A stretch of DNA of 64,000 nt from Adiantum capillus-veneris (taxonomy: Eukaryota; Streptophyta; Polypodiopsida; Polypodiales; Pteridaceae). The translations under genes and the position numbers were made by a program. The notes below the pieces were generated by a model. It saw only the letters and a program-made list of their open reading frames with translations. It was not told the DNA's origin and searched no databases. Shown piece after piece: positions 11,868-23,000 of this stretch (the stretch's first letter is position 1; the number at the start of each line of letters is the position of its first letter). Location: NCBI GenBank assembly GCA_014529385.2, contig CM043956.1, forward strand, positions 59,963,120-60,027,119, given 5' to 3'.

Positions 11868-13821
11868 ATTTGCCCATCCCCTTGGTCTGTCACTTTAGAA
11901 AGAATTTGTACCAACTCACCATTGAATCTTTCATTTAAGCCATTACACTGCGGGTAATAAGGAGTGGTATGTTGGTGCCTAATCTTCATCTTTGTGCATA
12001 AGAAGTCTAGCAGTTTAGCTCTAAATCTTGGTCCCTTATCTGAAAGTAGCTCTAATGGCACCCCAAACTTGCAACATATTTCATCATACACAAATTTTGC
12101 CACATCCTTTGCAGTGATCTGTTTTACTGCTATAGCCTCTGCCCATCTAGAGAGATAGTCCACTACCGTCAAGATATAGCTTTTGCCCCTGCTTGTGATA
12201 GGTAACGGGCCTATTGCATCAATCCCCCACTTTTCCAACACATCAAACACCATAATGGTTTTTCGTAGCTCTGGCTTCAACACTCTCTTCCCAAATGCTT
12301 GACACCTATTGCAAGACCTACACCAATGGTGAACATCCTTGTGCAAACTAGGACATACATACCCCTCTTGCAAAATCTTATGCAAGGTGATCTTTAGAGC
12401 AAAATGGCCACCACATGCGCCTTCATGATTCTCTTCCAACACTCTGTAAAGCTCCTCCCGCCAAGGTACATGTCTCAACACGAGATCAGCCCCTTTCATG
12501 TATAAGACATCACCAATCAATTTGTACCTGTATGCTCTACGCACAAAGCCATACTTCTTAGACTTCTGAATCTCCTTTGGAATGATTCCTGTCAGCAAAA
12601 ACTCCTCTTCTTGAGCCAAACTTTCCCGGCCATGATAAAGAGGTAAAGTGGTCCTCAACACAAATAGCTCCCCAATCATGCCTTGAGCTCCTTCATGTGC
12701 CTCTCCATTTAGAGCACGTTCAATGTGTCTGATGATCCATGCTTCGAACTTTTTTAACAGGCTTTTAATTCTGAAGCACATTTCCTTCAATGAGGTGTTC
12801 TTGCTCTTCCACACACCCAGCACTTGCTTAACCACTAACAAGGCATCACCTTTTATGCTCAACCTTCGAACCCCATGCTTCAAACAAATGTGTAATCCGG
12901 CTTCCAAAGTAGCATATTCAGCCTCATTGTTACTATGAGCATCCAATTTGAACCCTCTCTTGCATACTAGCTTCCCCTCTGGATCATAAAGTGCTATACC
13001 CCCTGAAGCTGCATCATGGCTCTTTCTGTATGAACCATCAAAGAACAACACATGTGCATTGCTGGTCTGTGGCACTTCTTCAACTACCTTTCTCACCACC
13101 TCTTCCTTAACAATAAGGGGATTCTCCTTGTAGGTCAACAAATCAGCTAGGGTAGCCCTTGTACTATCTTCCACTAGAAAAGAGAACTCAAACTCTTGCA
13201 GTTCAATTACCCATTTCTTCACCACATTTGACATGTTAGTACCATTAATTAACTGTGGCAAAAAGGCATAACTCGTCAAGAAAACAAAAGGCCGTGGTAG
13301 CAAGTAATGATGAAATCGTCGACAAGCAAATATTACACTGGCCATCACTAGCTCTACTTCCGAGAACTTTCTCTCCGCTACCAACTTCACTCGGCTTGCA
13401 CAATACACTGGCCTCATATAATGGCTGCCCTTCCCCTTTTGCAATAGCATGGCTCCAATGGCATCATCCCCTACTAATGGATTTACATAAAACACTTTCT
13501 CCCAATCAGGAGCCTGCATGGCTGACAACCCCCCTAACACCTCTTTCACCTCTTGAAACACTTCTTCACACTTGTCATCCCATTGCAATGGATCATGCTT
13601 TGCCACTTGCTGTAATGGATAAAGAATCTGTGAAGACAATGGAATAAACCGTGCCATGTACTTCATTTTGTGTATAAAAGTTGCCAATTGCTTTGTACTC
13701 GTAGGTGATGGAAGAAGAATAATAGACTTAACGTTATCTGGATCAGCCTCAATGCCATTTTCTGACACCATATGGCCCAATAACTTCACCCTTGGCTGTG
13801 CTAGATGACATTTCTTTGGAT
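11868..13821 (-). pseudogene. C1 pol, second half: RT thumb, RNase H, archaeal-type RNase H, integrase core
   Basis: The 687-codon frame 13789-11726 reads from KLLGHMVSENGIEAD (end of RT). A degenerate first RNase H follows (FYVNPLVGDDAIGAMLL, with N where D is expected), then a second archaeal-type RNase H (LFFDGSYRKSHDAASGG, NNEAEYATLEAGL, IKGDALLVV). The integrase has its HHCC zinc domain (H-E-G-A-C-G-G-H ... CRSCNRC), the D/D/E core (WGIDAIGPLP, LLSDKGPRF, YYPQCNGLNERFNGE) and stops at ELVQILSKVTDQ. There it runs directly into the polypurine tract and LTR, so about 200 C-terminal integrase residues present in C2 are missing. The last ~45 codons of the frame are LTR sequence. Confidence 0.88.
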
Positions 13822-15024
13822 TTAGTTGTCCTCCACATTCATCATATCGAGGTGTTCAGCCCTATTGCTATAAACACAGAAGTCATCCATAAAAGCTTTA
13901 ACACAACTACCAATGAATGGTTCCAACACCCAATTTGCTCTCTCTTGATAGAAGGAAGGTCCATTTGACAACCCAAATGGCAATAATGTGTAGCAATAGC
14001 AGGCCCATGGCGTAATAAAAGTGGTCTTTATGCGGTCTTTAAGAGCAATCTTCAATTGAAAATAGCCTGAAAAACCATCACACACACTATACCTCTCATA
14101 ACCTGCCACTGAATCCAAGATCTGATCGATGATTGGAAGAGGATATGGGTTCTTCTTAGTGGCTGCGTTTAAGGGTTTAAAATCTACACAAATTCTCCAC
14201 TTCCCATCCTTCTTTGGACTGACTACAACTGGACTCACCCATTCTGTGGTCTCCACAGGGACTATGAACCCTGCCTTCAACAACTTGTCCACCTCTTCTC
14301 GCAAGGCTTCCATTTTCTCTTGACCCATCCTTCTTAGCCTTTGCCGCACTGGCTTAGCACCTTCTTTTAGCTCTATATGCATCTCTTCGCCCTTGAACCC
14401 TCTGATCTCTTCATATGAAGTAATCAACAAATCAGGAAAACTAGCTAGCATGTGCAAATATATATCCTTCTCCATAGCTGAGAGGTCTCCACTGATCATT
14501 TGTGTCATCAATTCCTGCTTCTTTGACAACTCAACCTTGGTTTGCATCAGCCCTTCAATCACTTCATAAGGCCCTTCACTTTCATCTTCAACCTCATTCG
14601 CAAATGCAACTAAACCAAACTCCTGGATTTCTTTGTCCATCAAAATAAATGCAACAACAGCATCCTCATCACTGCTGGTAGTGCTATCACTGTCCTCATC
14701 TGTCACCGTGGAAGAGTCTTCATCACTAGACTCATCCTCATCTTCATAAAGCTCCTCTAATCGTTTCCTTGTGTCCATATTATAAAGCTTCTGGGTACCT
14801 GTCTTTCCATAGAGGCTAATCGTACCATGTCGCAAATCTTGAACAGCTCCCACTGCACGTAACCATGGTCTGCCCAGTATAATAGGATATGCTCCCAACC
14901 CTGCTGGCATCACATGAAAATCAACCACTGCCTTTGCATCATATGCCTCCACTTCTAAGCTCTTTACAACACCCAAGCATTTTACTTTTTGATGGTTTGC
15001 CAATCTGATCCGAAAACCTGACAC
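13822..15024 (-). pseudogene. C1 pol, first half: protease end, linker, RT fingers/palm
   Basis: The 400-codon frame contains the C-terminal half of the protease (YPIILGRPWLRAVGAV), a serine/aspartate-rich acidic linker (DEDESSDEDSSTVTDED), and RT with GKWRICVDFKPLNAA, YSVCDGFSGYFQLKI, LPFGLSNGPSFYQ and catalytic FMDDFCVY. After that it goes out of frame through a 25-bp deletion relative to C2 (near 13850) and ends in LDMMNVEDN. RT copies element RNA to cDNA. The frame start overlaps the gag-side frame by a one-base deletion, so no intact Gag-Pol can be read. Confidence 0.88.
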
Positions 15025-15794
15025 CCAGCCACTGTGAGACCCATCTTCTCAACACATGAGTGTGTTATGACGCATATTTGGGCTCCGCCATCCACATAAC
15101 CTTGTCCCAATTTTTTCCTTTTATGCCACACATCTACTATTGGACAAATGTTTGGTGGCTCATCCATTTCCAACACCTTTACTAAACCTCTCTCTGGCTC
15201 TTTCTCCATTGGGTTAACCATCCTCTTCCACTGTCGCTTTAGCTTAGGCACCATCTCTATAAGCTGCCCAAAAGTAACATCTGCCTTCCTACTCGTCAAA
15301 TCCTCCTTCAAGTCATAGCTTAATTGCCCATCCCCTAGTGGAAAATCTGAAACATGAAACTTTCGACGAGCTCTCCTTTTCCTCTTGGCCTTGACATCCT
15401 CGCCTTCATGGCTCTTTCCTTTCTTCTTACTAGGACCTGGGGCACTTCTTCCTTCCTTATCCTCTGTGGTCCTCTTCCCAATAGGCATCACTAATGTATC
15501 CTTTAGCTTTGATGCCTTCTCCAAGGTGACTACACTTAGCACTTTTGTCTTTCCCTTTTTCTCCTGGGTCAGTCCACTCGTTCCTTCGTCTCCCTTAATT
15601 TCGATGCCATAATCATTTGACCTAGTTAGCACCTGTCTTGGCAATGGATACATGTCTCCCCCCATCCTTGGTGGCTTATCACATTGCGGGCTGATGTGAC
15701 CCAACTCTCCACAATTATAACATGTGGGCGTCTGCCTCCAAAACCTACCATTTGTTTGTCCAACACCATTCCTAGGCCTTTCTTCACCTCCTGG
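14982..15794 (-). pseudogene. C1 gag C-terminus with zinc knuckle and protease N-terminus
   Basis: Continuation of gag after the TAG near 15795. It has a CCHC knuckle (CYNCGELGHISPQC, CX2CX4HX4C), a lysine/arginine-rich stretch (KAKRKRRARRKFHV) and the protease active-site region YVDGGAQICVITHSC, in which D-G-G replaces the usual D-S/T-G. The frame then shifts (GCQVFGSDWQ instead of the C2 reading) because of a one-base deletion near 15020. Confidence 0.85.
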
Positions 15795-16586
15795 CTAATT
15801 TGCAAACCTCCTTGGACCTCGATTATTTCTCACTTCACCTAGCATGTTTAGGCTGAGACTCTTCATCAAATCTACCACTTGCCTCATGTCTTGCCTTAGC
15901 CCATCATCTTGCACCGATGTAGTGACCACTGCTGGCATAACCTGAGTAGTAACAGGAACCACTGGTTCATGATGAACCCCTAACATGCGACCTTGTAAAG
16001 ACTCTATAGGCTGAAATTCAGACCACATGGGCAAGGACTCCACCCCTAGCTGGCTCATTTTCCTCAACTTCCACTCTTTGTTCCTTGCTACCTCTAGTGC
16101 ATCTTCATATGTCCTAGGCTTCTTTAGCTCCACTCTCCAACGTATATTCTCCCAAAGACTAGCCAAGAACATGTCCTTCTTCATCATGTCAGGCGAGGGT
16201 ACCTGTGGTGCTAAGGCGTTGCACATCCGCTCCCATGCCAATGAGAACTTACGTATGTACGCATCTACTGGCTCACCTTCCTTTTGCACCAAACCTTGTA
16301 CTTCTTCCCACACTTTGTCAGGATCTTCTATCTTCACAAACTCCACTTCCAACCAATGCCTTATATTGTCCCAACTCAATCTTACAGGTGGATCCGCTGC
16401 ACGCAACTCCTCTTCAAATGTTTTGGACCAAACTCGTGCATCACTCTTCAAACAAATTTGGAGAAGACGTAACATCTGCGCAGGGTCATGAATCTGGTTG
16501 CTAATGCAGGCAATCTCCATCTTTTCCAAAAAATCTTCCACATCTTCATCACTTCTTCCATGAAACTCCGGATAAGAGAAAGCCAT
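15795..16586 (-). pseudogene. C1 gag, capsid part
   Basis: The frame starts with MAFSYPEFHG at 16586 (an upstream ATG at 16643 adds 19 residues of doubtful reality). Retrotrans_gag-like pattern: F.G..DEDVEDFL, LLQICLKSDARVWS, LSWDNIRHWLEVEFV, EGEPVDAYIRKFSLAWERM and KPRTYEDALEVA. It ends at a TAG where C2 has a glutamine codon, about 35 codons before the zinc knuckle. It forms the capsid-like particle coat in active relatives. Confidence 0.85.
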
Positions 16587-17632
16587 GGCTACCCAAGTTA
16601 CAATGCTTTCAGAACCCTTTTGAACACACGTGCAAGAACCCAAAACTTTTGACTACCCAATCCCCGGAAACTTCAATGGAGCTCAACTTTAGATAAGGAC
16701 AAACACATGCACATCAAATGAGTTTTCATAGTTGATCATCGGAATTACAACAGGCAAAGGACATTCCAAGATCTCTCGTAATCTTCTTGGCCCGAACATA
16801 AAGACTATGCGCTGCTGGAAAAAAATCTTCCTGGACACATGAACATTTATCTAGATTCTTTGAGTTAAATGAAATGGAGTGAATTGAGGGCCATTTTGAT
16901 CATCCATTTAAGCCAACCATGAAGCTCCCAAGAAGGCACACCTGACTTAACCTCTGATTTTGCCAAAATTTCAGCAGCATAACAGCATAAATGACTCAAA
17001 AGACCAAAAAACTAGCCATCATAACTTGGAAAAATTTTGGCAGATTTTCCCCAGAAATAGAGCAGTAGGAACCCAAAATATAGACTGTATATGTATGCAT
17101 AAACTGTCAACAATAGAACCCGAGCATCAAGTAGGACTCACTAGTGCATAGCCTATGGCGAGGTCACAAAAAGGGTGCTCCAGCAACCTGTATCACCGAA
17201 AGGATCTCCACATTTGAGAATCCCCCAGCTCAATAAAAACCTCACGCTATCGACCCTCACACGAAGGCTAATACAAATCGCGTATAGTCAAGTCTCAAAA
17301 ATGACTATCTTCTAGACCAAGTCTCAGAAATGGCTGGGACTGCCAAATACAACCAAGTATGGCTCCACAAATGCATACAATGGCAGTTTCCACAAGTAAC
17401 GTACAATCCAGCAGACAATGCACTCACATAGGCGCCAAGTGATGCATACCCACAACAATTGCAAGTGACATCACTGCTAGTATATCACTGTACTCAAGCT
17501 ACCTGTACTTGTGTGAATCACATGTACCTGTACCTATCCCTGTAACCTCTAACTTGTAGCCCTGAATCTCGAAGCTCGAAGCTCGAAGCAGAGGGTACTC
17601 GAAGAAGATCCTCCGGGGGGGCGCCAAAAGAA
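16587..17632 (-). other. C1 leader and primer-binding site
   Basis: Non-coding sequence collinear with 43224-44291 in C2. TGGCGCC on the minus strand at 17620-17626 sits a few bases inside the LTR and opens the PBS. Near 17520-17600 there are short degenerate repeats of CTTGTA/CCTGTA and GAAGCTCGAAG type. Confidence 0.75.
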
Positions 17633-18782
17633 TGTGAGCGGGATGGAAACACACACAACGCCTCTATAATGACCCGACACACACTCTTGGGATGATACAC
17701 ACACACATTATGGGGCACCACTCGGCTTACACAACCAGCCTGGCCGAGACAGGAAACACACAGACGGAGTGAGAAGAGAGAGATTTCCCACTTGCCCACT
17801 CAACACTCACACATACACACTCACACACACACTTTCAATTCAGCTCAAAGGAGGCAAATTGCTATTGTTTATACTCAATGAAGCTCATCCCAACACCAAT
17901 GGGGCAAATAGTTTACACAGTATTGAGGAAATACACCAGATACAACCACAAAGTTAAGCAGAGGCTTCACTCACCGGAGAAGATTACGCAAAAAAATAGC
18001 AGAAAATCTGTGAGGAATTTGGCAAAATGGACAGTGCCATTGCGTCCGGAACGCCCAAAAACCCCACTCTACAATGTCACAGTGCTCAAATCCGACCTCG
18101 GATAAGCAGTTTAGGGCCAAAAAATGCTCCAAAAACAGCAAAAACACACTTGCGGCTGTCCCTCCTCTCTTCTCCACGTTTTTTTCTGGTCTGCTCTCCC
18201 TTTTTTCAGTTCCCACACTTATCTTTATTAGTTATTAGTTGGGCACCCGTGGCCTTTTAGATGACCTCAAACAGACCCCGAACAGGCCAAAAACTCACCT
18301 CGCAGTGCATAGTTGTCACCTTTTTGCATCATCCGCACCCATGGCACTCAGTTTTTCCAAATAATGCATCCCGCAACCACGTGAAGTGGCCCCAAAAAGT
18401 GGTCCTCATGATGACCTTTCTGCATAAGTATCACAAGAAAACACCCACGTCGTGTCCATACTTCTCCGCGTGCAAGTATTGACCCCGTTCGACCTCCTGA
18501 TGCCACTCGATGCCATCTGACGCACCTGCTTACCTCATGTCGTCGGCCCACGGATAGCTTCCTCCAGAATTTTTACACGCTACCAACTCCTCCTTATTGT
18601 AGGAAAAACACAGTGGTACTAGTAATAGTGAAAATCGATGCACTATGTACACCCTGTCCTACCTGTACACATGTGGGCCCCACGTAACCACCTGGCTCTG
18701 AAAAATGGGCAATTCTTTATTTGATGCACCATGCATGTATATGTATATATGCACAATCCCTTGCTCCAAAAAACTCTTGACA
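17633..18782 (-). repeat. 5' LTR of C1
   Basis: 1150 bp; plus-strand TGTGAGCGGG to ...CTCTTGACA. Compared with 10723-11865 it has an 8-bp duplication (TTAGTTAT near 18230) and scattered substitutions, chiefly near 18545-18580, so the insertion is not very recent. Confidence 0.92.
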
Positions 18783-18789
18783 ACGCCTG

Positions 18790-21700
18790 TATGCGCCTGT
18801 ATCCACCAAACAGAAACTAGCAAAAAAAACTATGTGTGTATTGGATCTATGATGAAATTTTCATTTAGGTAGTTGACTACATCGGCTACAGACTTCATAG
18901 GCCAGCACTGATAATACCTAGCCACAGAGTAGAAAGGTCTTCATGCTTTAAACTGATATGCTGCACCATCTAACCACACCCAATGACGTCATTAAGAATG
19001 GCTTTCTGTTTCAACCACTTGTCATGGAGAAGAAAACAATGTTGTACAAATAGAGTGTCATGCAACATATCATTAGATATGTAAAAATGGAGTGTCTTTA
19101 CAACACCATCGCTTGAGTTTCTCACATAAGTGATGTGAATTAGTATCGTAACTTAATTAGACCATTAGTGCATGGACTGTATCTCATTTTGTATTTTAAA
19201 TTGGTAATTCTCGACAAAGTTGATGACCAAAACAACAATATCTGATGGAAACTTGAGTAAGCACTCTTTAAATTGTTGTGCCTGTCATTGAAAAATGTAG
19301 TTATTCTTGATGAAGCTCTTAAGATGAGATGACAATACGTCAATAAAAGTAGAGCTTCTTATTCGTTTCACTACCAAGTCCTTTATTTTCTTCTCAGACC
19401 CAACTGCATCAACTTGCCTAATTGAAACATTTGTGAAGATCTTCATAGTGACCTCCCTACTATCCATTGAAATCTCATCAAGACACAATGTCAACCTGTT
19501 TATGCCACATCTAGAGAAATCCCCAAACAAGAATTTTTTTGCATAATATTCTGCATCATGAGCCTTTGGACATAAAAGTGATTCCCACATATCAGTGATG
19601 CTATGACACACTGATTGGTTTGCAGTACACTTACCTGAATCATCAATGCAACAAACGGAACATGTGCAGGTATGATCCTTTCCATGATGCCCAAACTTGT
19701 TTTTTCGCATCTGATTAAATGACTCTTTAAAATATATAATTTGGACATGATATACACAGCAACACATATATCACTCCTTCAATTTTGGACAAAGCCTCAA
19801 AACATCTAAGAGAAATTTCCACTTCTGGATAGGCCCTCTTGAATTTTTGGTACAAGTCAACATGTGACATTAAAGCAAAACAACTTATGAGAGTAAAATA
19901 TTAGCCATTTTGTACAGTACCATTTGGTACAATATAATACCATTTGGTACAGTACAATAGAAAATGTGGGGCTGCAAAATACCAAATGTGGGGCTCTGAA
20001 ATATTAGCCATCTAGTACAGTACTATTTGGTACAGAATAGTACCATTTGGTCCTGTATAGTACCAATTTTGGTACATTTGGTAGAGTACAGTAGCAATTG
20101 GATTTTGTACAGTACCAGATTTGGTATAGTAAGACATTAGCTATTTGGTACTTTACCATTTGGTGCAGTAGAGTACCACTTTGGTACTCTCCGGTACCAA
20201 GTTTGAAACTAGCTTGGAAATGTCTTATAGAGTACCTTAAATGGTAGTACAACTTGGATGCCACAAAGTACCAATTTGGTGGTGTATAGTACCAATTTTG
20301 GTACTGTAAGAGTATCAATGAAAGATATTTTTATTTTGTACTAGGAATTGTACTGTAGAGTACCTTGAGTCATGTTATAAGGACATGGAATTATAGGGTA
20401 CTCTTTAGTACATTCTAGGGTGCTCTATATAACATGCTACTATATGGTAGATAAATGTACTTTGGCCTACATCACAAGGTTCTATAGAGTACTCCAATGA
20501 GATGGAATGTACTATGGTGTACCTTATATGGTAGTATAGGGTAGATAAAGGACCTAGGATCATTATTATAGGGTACTCCAATCACATGAAAAGTGCTATT
20601 GAGTACCTAGTGTGGAAGCATAGGGAACTATAAGGTATAACAATGGACTACCTTCATATTAATATAGCTACTATTATATCCTAGGTTGCTACATGTACCA
20701 GATGATATACCTTCAACAAGTTAACTAGAGTTATTGTATGAGGTAAAAAAAATGGAATACCTTCAAGTAATATATGTAGAGTACATTACATCTGAGAAAA
20801 TAGAGAGGCACAAAAGACATTAGCGACGGTTTGAATTTACTTGAGATTCATCGAGCAGATGCACTAGATGTTTGACAACACTTTTTCTTCCAATCCTCTT
20901 CTGACATATGTCCTTTTTGTTGCACAAAACTCCAGTCTCTGAGCTCCAAAAGACATAAACTAGATCTCTTACTTCACTTGGGACAATGTTACCTTGAGGC
21001 AATTGTCTTTGACAAGCACTCAATGGTAAAACTTCCTCATCATCTTTAATCTCACGACGGTAACTGGCTACAGCAATGTTTCCCCGATGAACACCCAAAA
21101 TACCTGCTATTCTTGTATGGTTTGTTTGTGTTGTGCCATCAACATTATTCATTACCCTCGTCAAAGAATATCTCTTCAAGAAGAGCTTGAGCTAGCTGAG
21201 GGTGTTATGGATGTTGATAGAAGAGTGCTTTCAACATTAGATGTTGATGTTTGCAGATCCTTAAAAGCAACATGAAGCAAGAGTTGTTGGAATAACTTTG
21301 TTTGGATACCTCTTGTAATCCCTAGTGTTTGCGTGCACCAAAACTTTGCCATAGCTGAACAAATCTGCTTTCTTGATTTGTCTTCATCCATTAAAGATGG
21401 ATCTTGCAACCTACTGCTTTCTATTTCTTTCCTTCTCTATTCTCGTTTCCTAACAGCCCTATACTCCCGCATAGAAGCGGTGTCCATGCTGTGAACACTT
21501 GCATTCCTCTCCATAGTCCAATCCCTGTTTGGACAGCCTTTCATAGTAGTCCAATCCCTATTTGGATAGCCTTGCTCATTCACCATTCCAGGAGAAGTAG
21601 TTGTGAGTTCCATGCCTTGAGGATTATCCATGTTTATGAAGCCCTGCGTAATCTCCATGCTAGGAAAACAAGTTGTATTCTCTGGTCAATCTGTGAACTC
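18790..21700 (-). pseudogene. Element T: decayed transposase-like gene interrupted by a GTAC-rich block
   Basis: Minus-strand pieces, N to C. 21660-21090 is a hydrophilic N-terminus. 21179-20820 has VFWSSETGVLCNKKDICQKRI and HLVHLLDESQ. After the block (19900-20800) come LYQKFKRAYPEVEISLRCFE, a Cys/His-rich domain (HGKDHTCTCSVCCID, KKFLFGDFSRCGINRL), then 19285-18830 with INFVENYQFKIQNEIQSMH and, after stops, DGAAYQF. The layout (Cys/His domain, then D.AENY...QNE.Q, then DG..QFK) resembles an uncharacterised eukaryotic transposase-like family I have seen only as anonymous proteins; the first acidic residue is N here. Multiple stops and frame changes. Family naming is inference. Confidence 0.5.
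19905..20775. repeat. GTAC-rich low-complexity block inside element T
   Basis: By eye about 35 GTAC tetramers occur in about 870 bp, roughly ten times chance. Many sit in phrases such as TACCATTTGGTACAGTACC and AGAGTACC. The block separates two halves of one protein between ...LLDESQ and LYQKFKRAYP. Splice-like sequences (CAAGTAAAT near 20840 and ATAAG near 19890, minus strand) would allow it to be an intron. A 104-codon frame inside (20004-20318) is a tyrosine-rich artefact. Confidence 0.75.
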
Positions 21701-21793
21701 CATGTTGGAAAGAGTGTGGGTAGTGTAGAGAGGTAAAGAGCTACAACTACAAAATTGGCTATGTCCTGAACACAGAGGAAGAAAGACAGAAAG

Positions 21794-21795
<2 letters not shown>

Positions 21796-21828
<33 letters not shown>
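21796..21828. repeat. (CA)n microsatellite
   Basis: About 16 CA repeats, followed near 21880 by a 14-bp adenine run. Confidence 0.95.
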
Positions 21829-21831
<3 letters not shown>

Positions 21832-21839
21832 ACCAATAC

Positions 21840-22175
21840 TCGTCTATAATCATTACATAGAATTATGTTGTTACAAACCAAAAAAAAAAAAAATTACATA
21901 AAAGAATTCCCCACAAAAAGATAAAAACAAATTTCCCAATAAAGTGGATAAAAAAGACTTCCCCAAAAAAGGCTAATTTTCTACCCAAAAAAAGTATGTC
22001 CTTGACAATGCATATTGTACCACCAAACCATGCTTTCAACCATTTTGAACATCTCAAAAAGGTCTTTGAAAAATGTAGACTTTACACGTTTGCTTAAATC
22101 CTAAAAAGTGCATATTTATGGCCAGACAAGGAAAACTTCTTGGACATATATTGTCTAAGGACAGCACAACGAGAC
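21840..22175. other. Non-coding stretch between T and B
   Basis: AT-rich; nothing recognised. Confidence 0.4.
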
Positions 22176-22810
22176 TGATATGGATAAAATTGATGTTATT
22201 GTTGAATTGCCAAGACCGACAATAGTCAAAGGGGTTCACGCTTTCATGGGACATTGTGGATATTATAGATGATGCATTTATATGTATGCTTTAATTGCAA
22301 AGCCCATGTATGGCCTGATTACACTCTTTGTATGGAGTGATGAGTGTGAAGAATCCTTCATGAATCTTAAACAAGCTCTCACGAGTCACTACATCCCCAA
22401 TATTGAAAGCACCATATTTAAATAAGATATTCCATGTATATGTTGATGCTTCCAATTTGCCATTGTTTGCATCTTACCTCAACCTGGGGACGAAAACATC
22501 AATTTTTCCATTTCCTATGCTAGTAGACAGCAGAATGTGGCAGAGAAAAACTATATAACCACCTAAAGAGAAGGATTAGGTATGATCTATGATATAAAAA
22601 AGAATAGATATTACCTATTAGCCAACAAATTTGTGTTCTTTGCAGACCACCAAGCTTTAACGTATTTGGTCAACAAGCCATGCAACACTGGAAGTATAGC
22701 GAGATGTTTCTTCATTCTTTTGGAATTTGATTTCACTATAGTTGTAAAAAGAGGCCCAACACACCAAAAAGCAGATCATTTATCAAGGGCTATTTCAGGA
22801 GACTTACCAC
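22176..22810 (+). pseudogene. B: RT thumb and RNase H
   Basis: Readable across stops: KIDVIVELPRPTIVKGVHAF and MGHCGYYR (the conserved LR.FLGL..YYRRFI region), FVWSDECEESFMNLKQAL, VYVDASN (RNase H first acidic residue), ISYASRQQNVAEKNY, then FFADHQALTYLVNKP and THQKADHLSR, the usual end of gypsy RNase H. RNase H removes template RNA during cDNA synthesis. Stops at several sites, for example after GHCGYYR and in YITT*REGL. Confidence 0.8.
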
Positions 22811-23000
22811 AAAAGCAGTAGAAGATGATCTACCAGATGCATATTTGTTCCCCGTGGAAATGATACCCCGTTGGACAAAAAACATGGTTTCATTGATGAT
22901 ACCCCGTTGGACAAAAGCAGTAGAAGATGATCTACCAGATGCATATTTGTTCCCCATGGAAATGATACCCCGTTGGACAAAAAACATGGTTTCATTGATG
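22811..23000 (+). repeat. 102-bp in-frame tandem duplication in B
   Basis: 22811-22912 is repeated from 22913 with one or two changes; the second copy is partial (to about 23000). The period equals 34 codons, so the frame stays open (EDDLPDAYLF and MIPRWTKNMVSLM each appear twice). Confidence 0.95.

Larger units (their letters stand above)
10723..18782 (-). mobile_element. Element C1, Tat-type Ty3/gypsy retrotransposon with both LTRs
   Basis: An 8.06-kb minus-strand element: 5' LTR 17633-18782, PBS near 17609-17626, leader, gag, protease, RT, RNase H, archaeal-type second RNase H, integrase core, 3' LTR 10723-11865. The dual RNase H identifies the Tat lineage. Flanks are ACGT (10719-10722) and ACGC (18783-18786), a possible 4-bp target duplication with one change. 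Defects against sister C2 (42072-49978) are a stop in gag near 15795, a one-base frameshift in the protease, a 25-bp deletion after the RT FMDD motif, and loss of the integrase C-terminus. Confidence 0.92.

Noticed and set aside
20004-20318. 104-codon tyrosine-rich frame
   Set aside because: Produced by the GTAC-rich low-complexity block; composition only, no conserved pattern.
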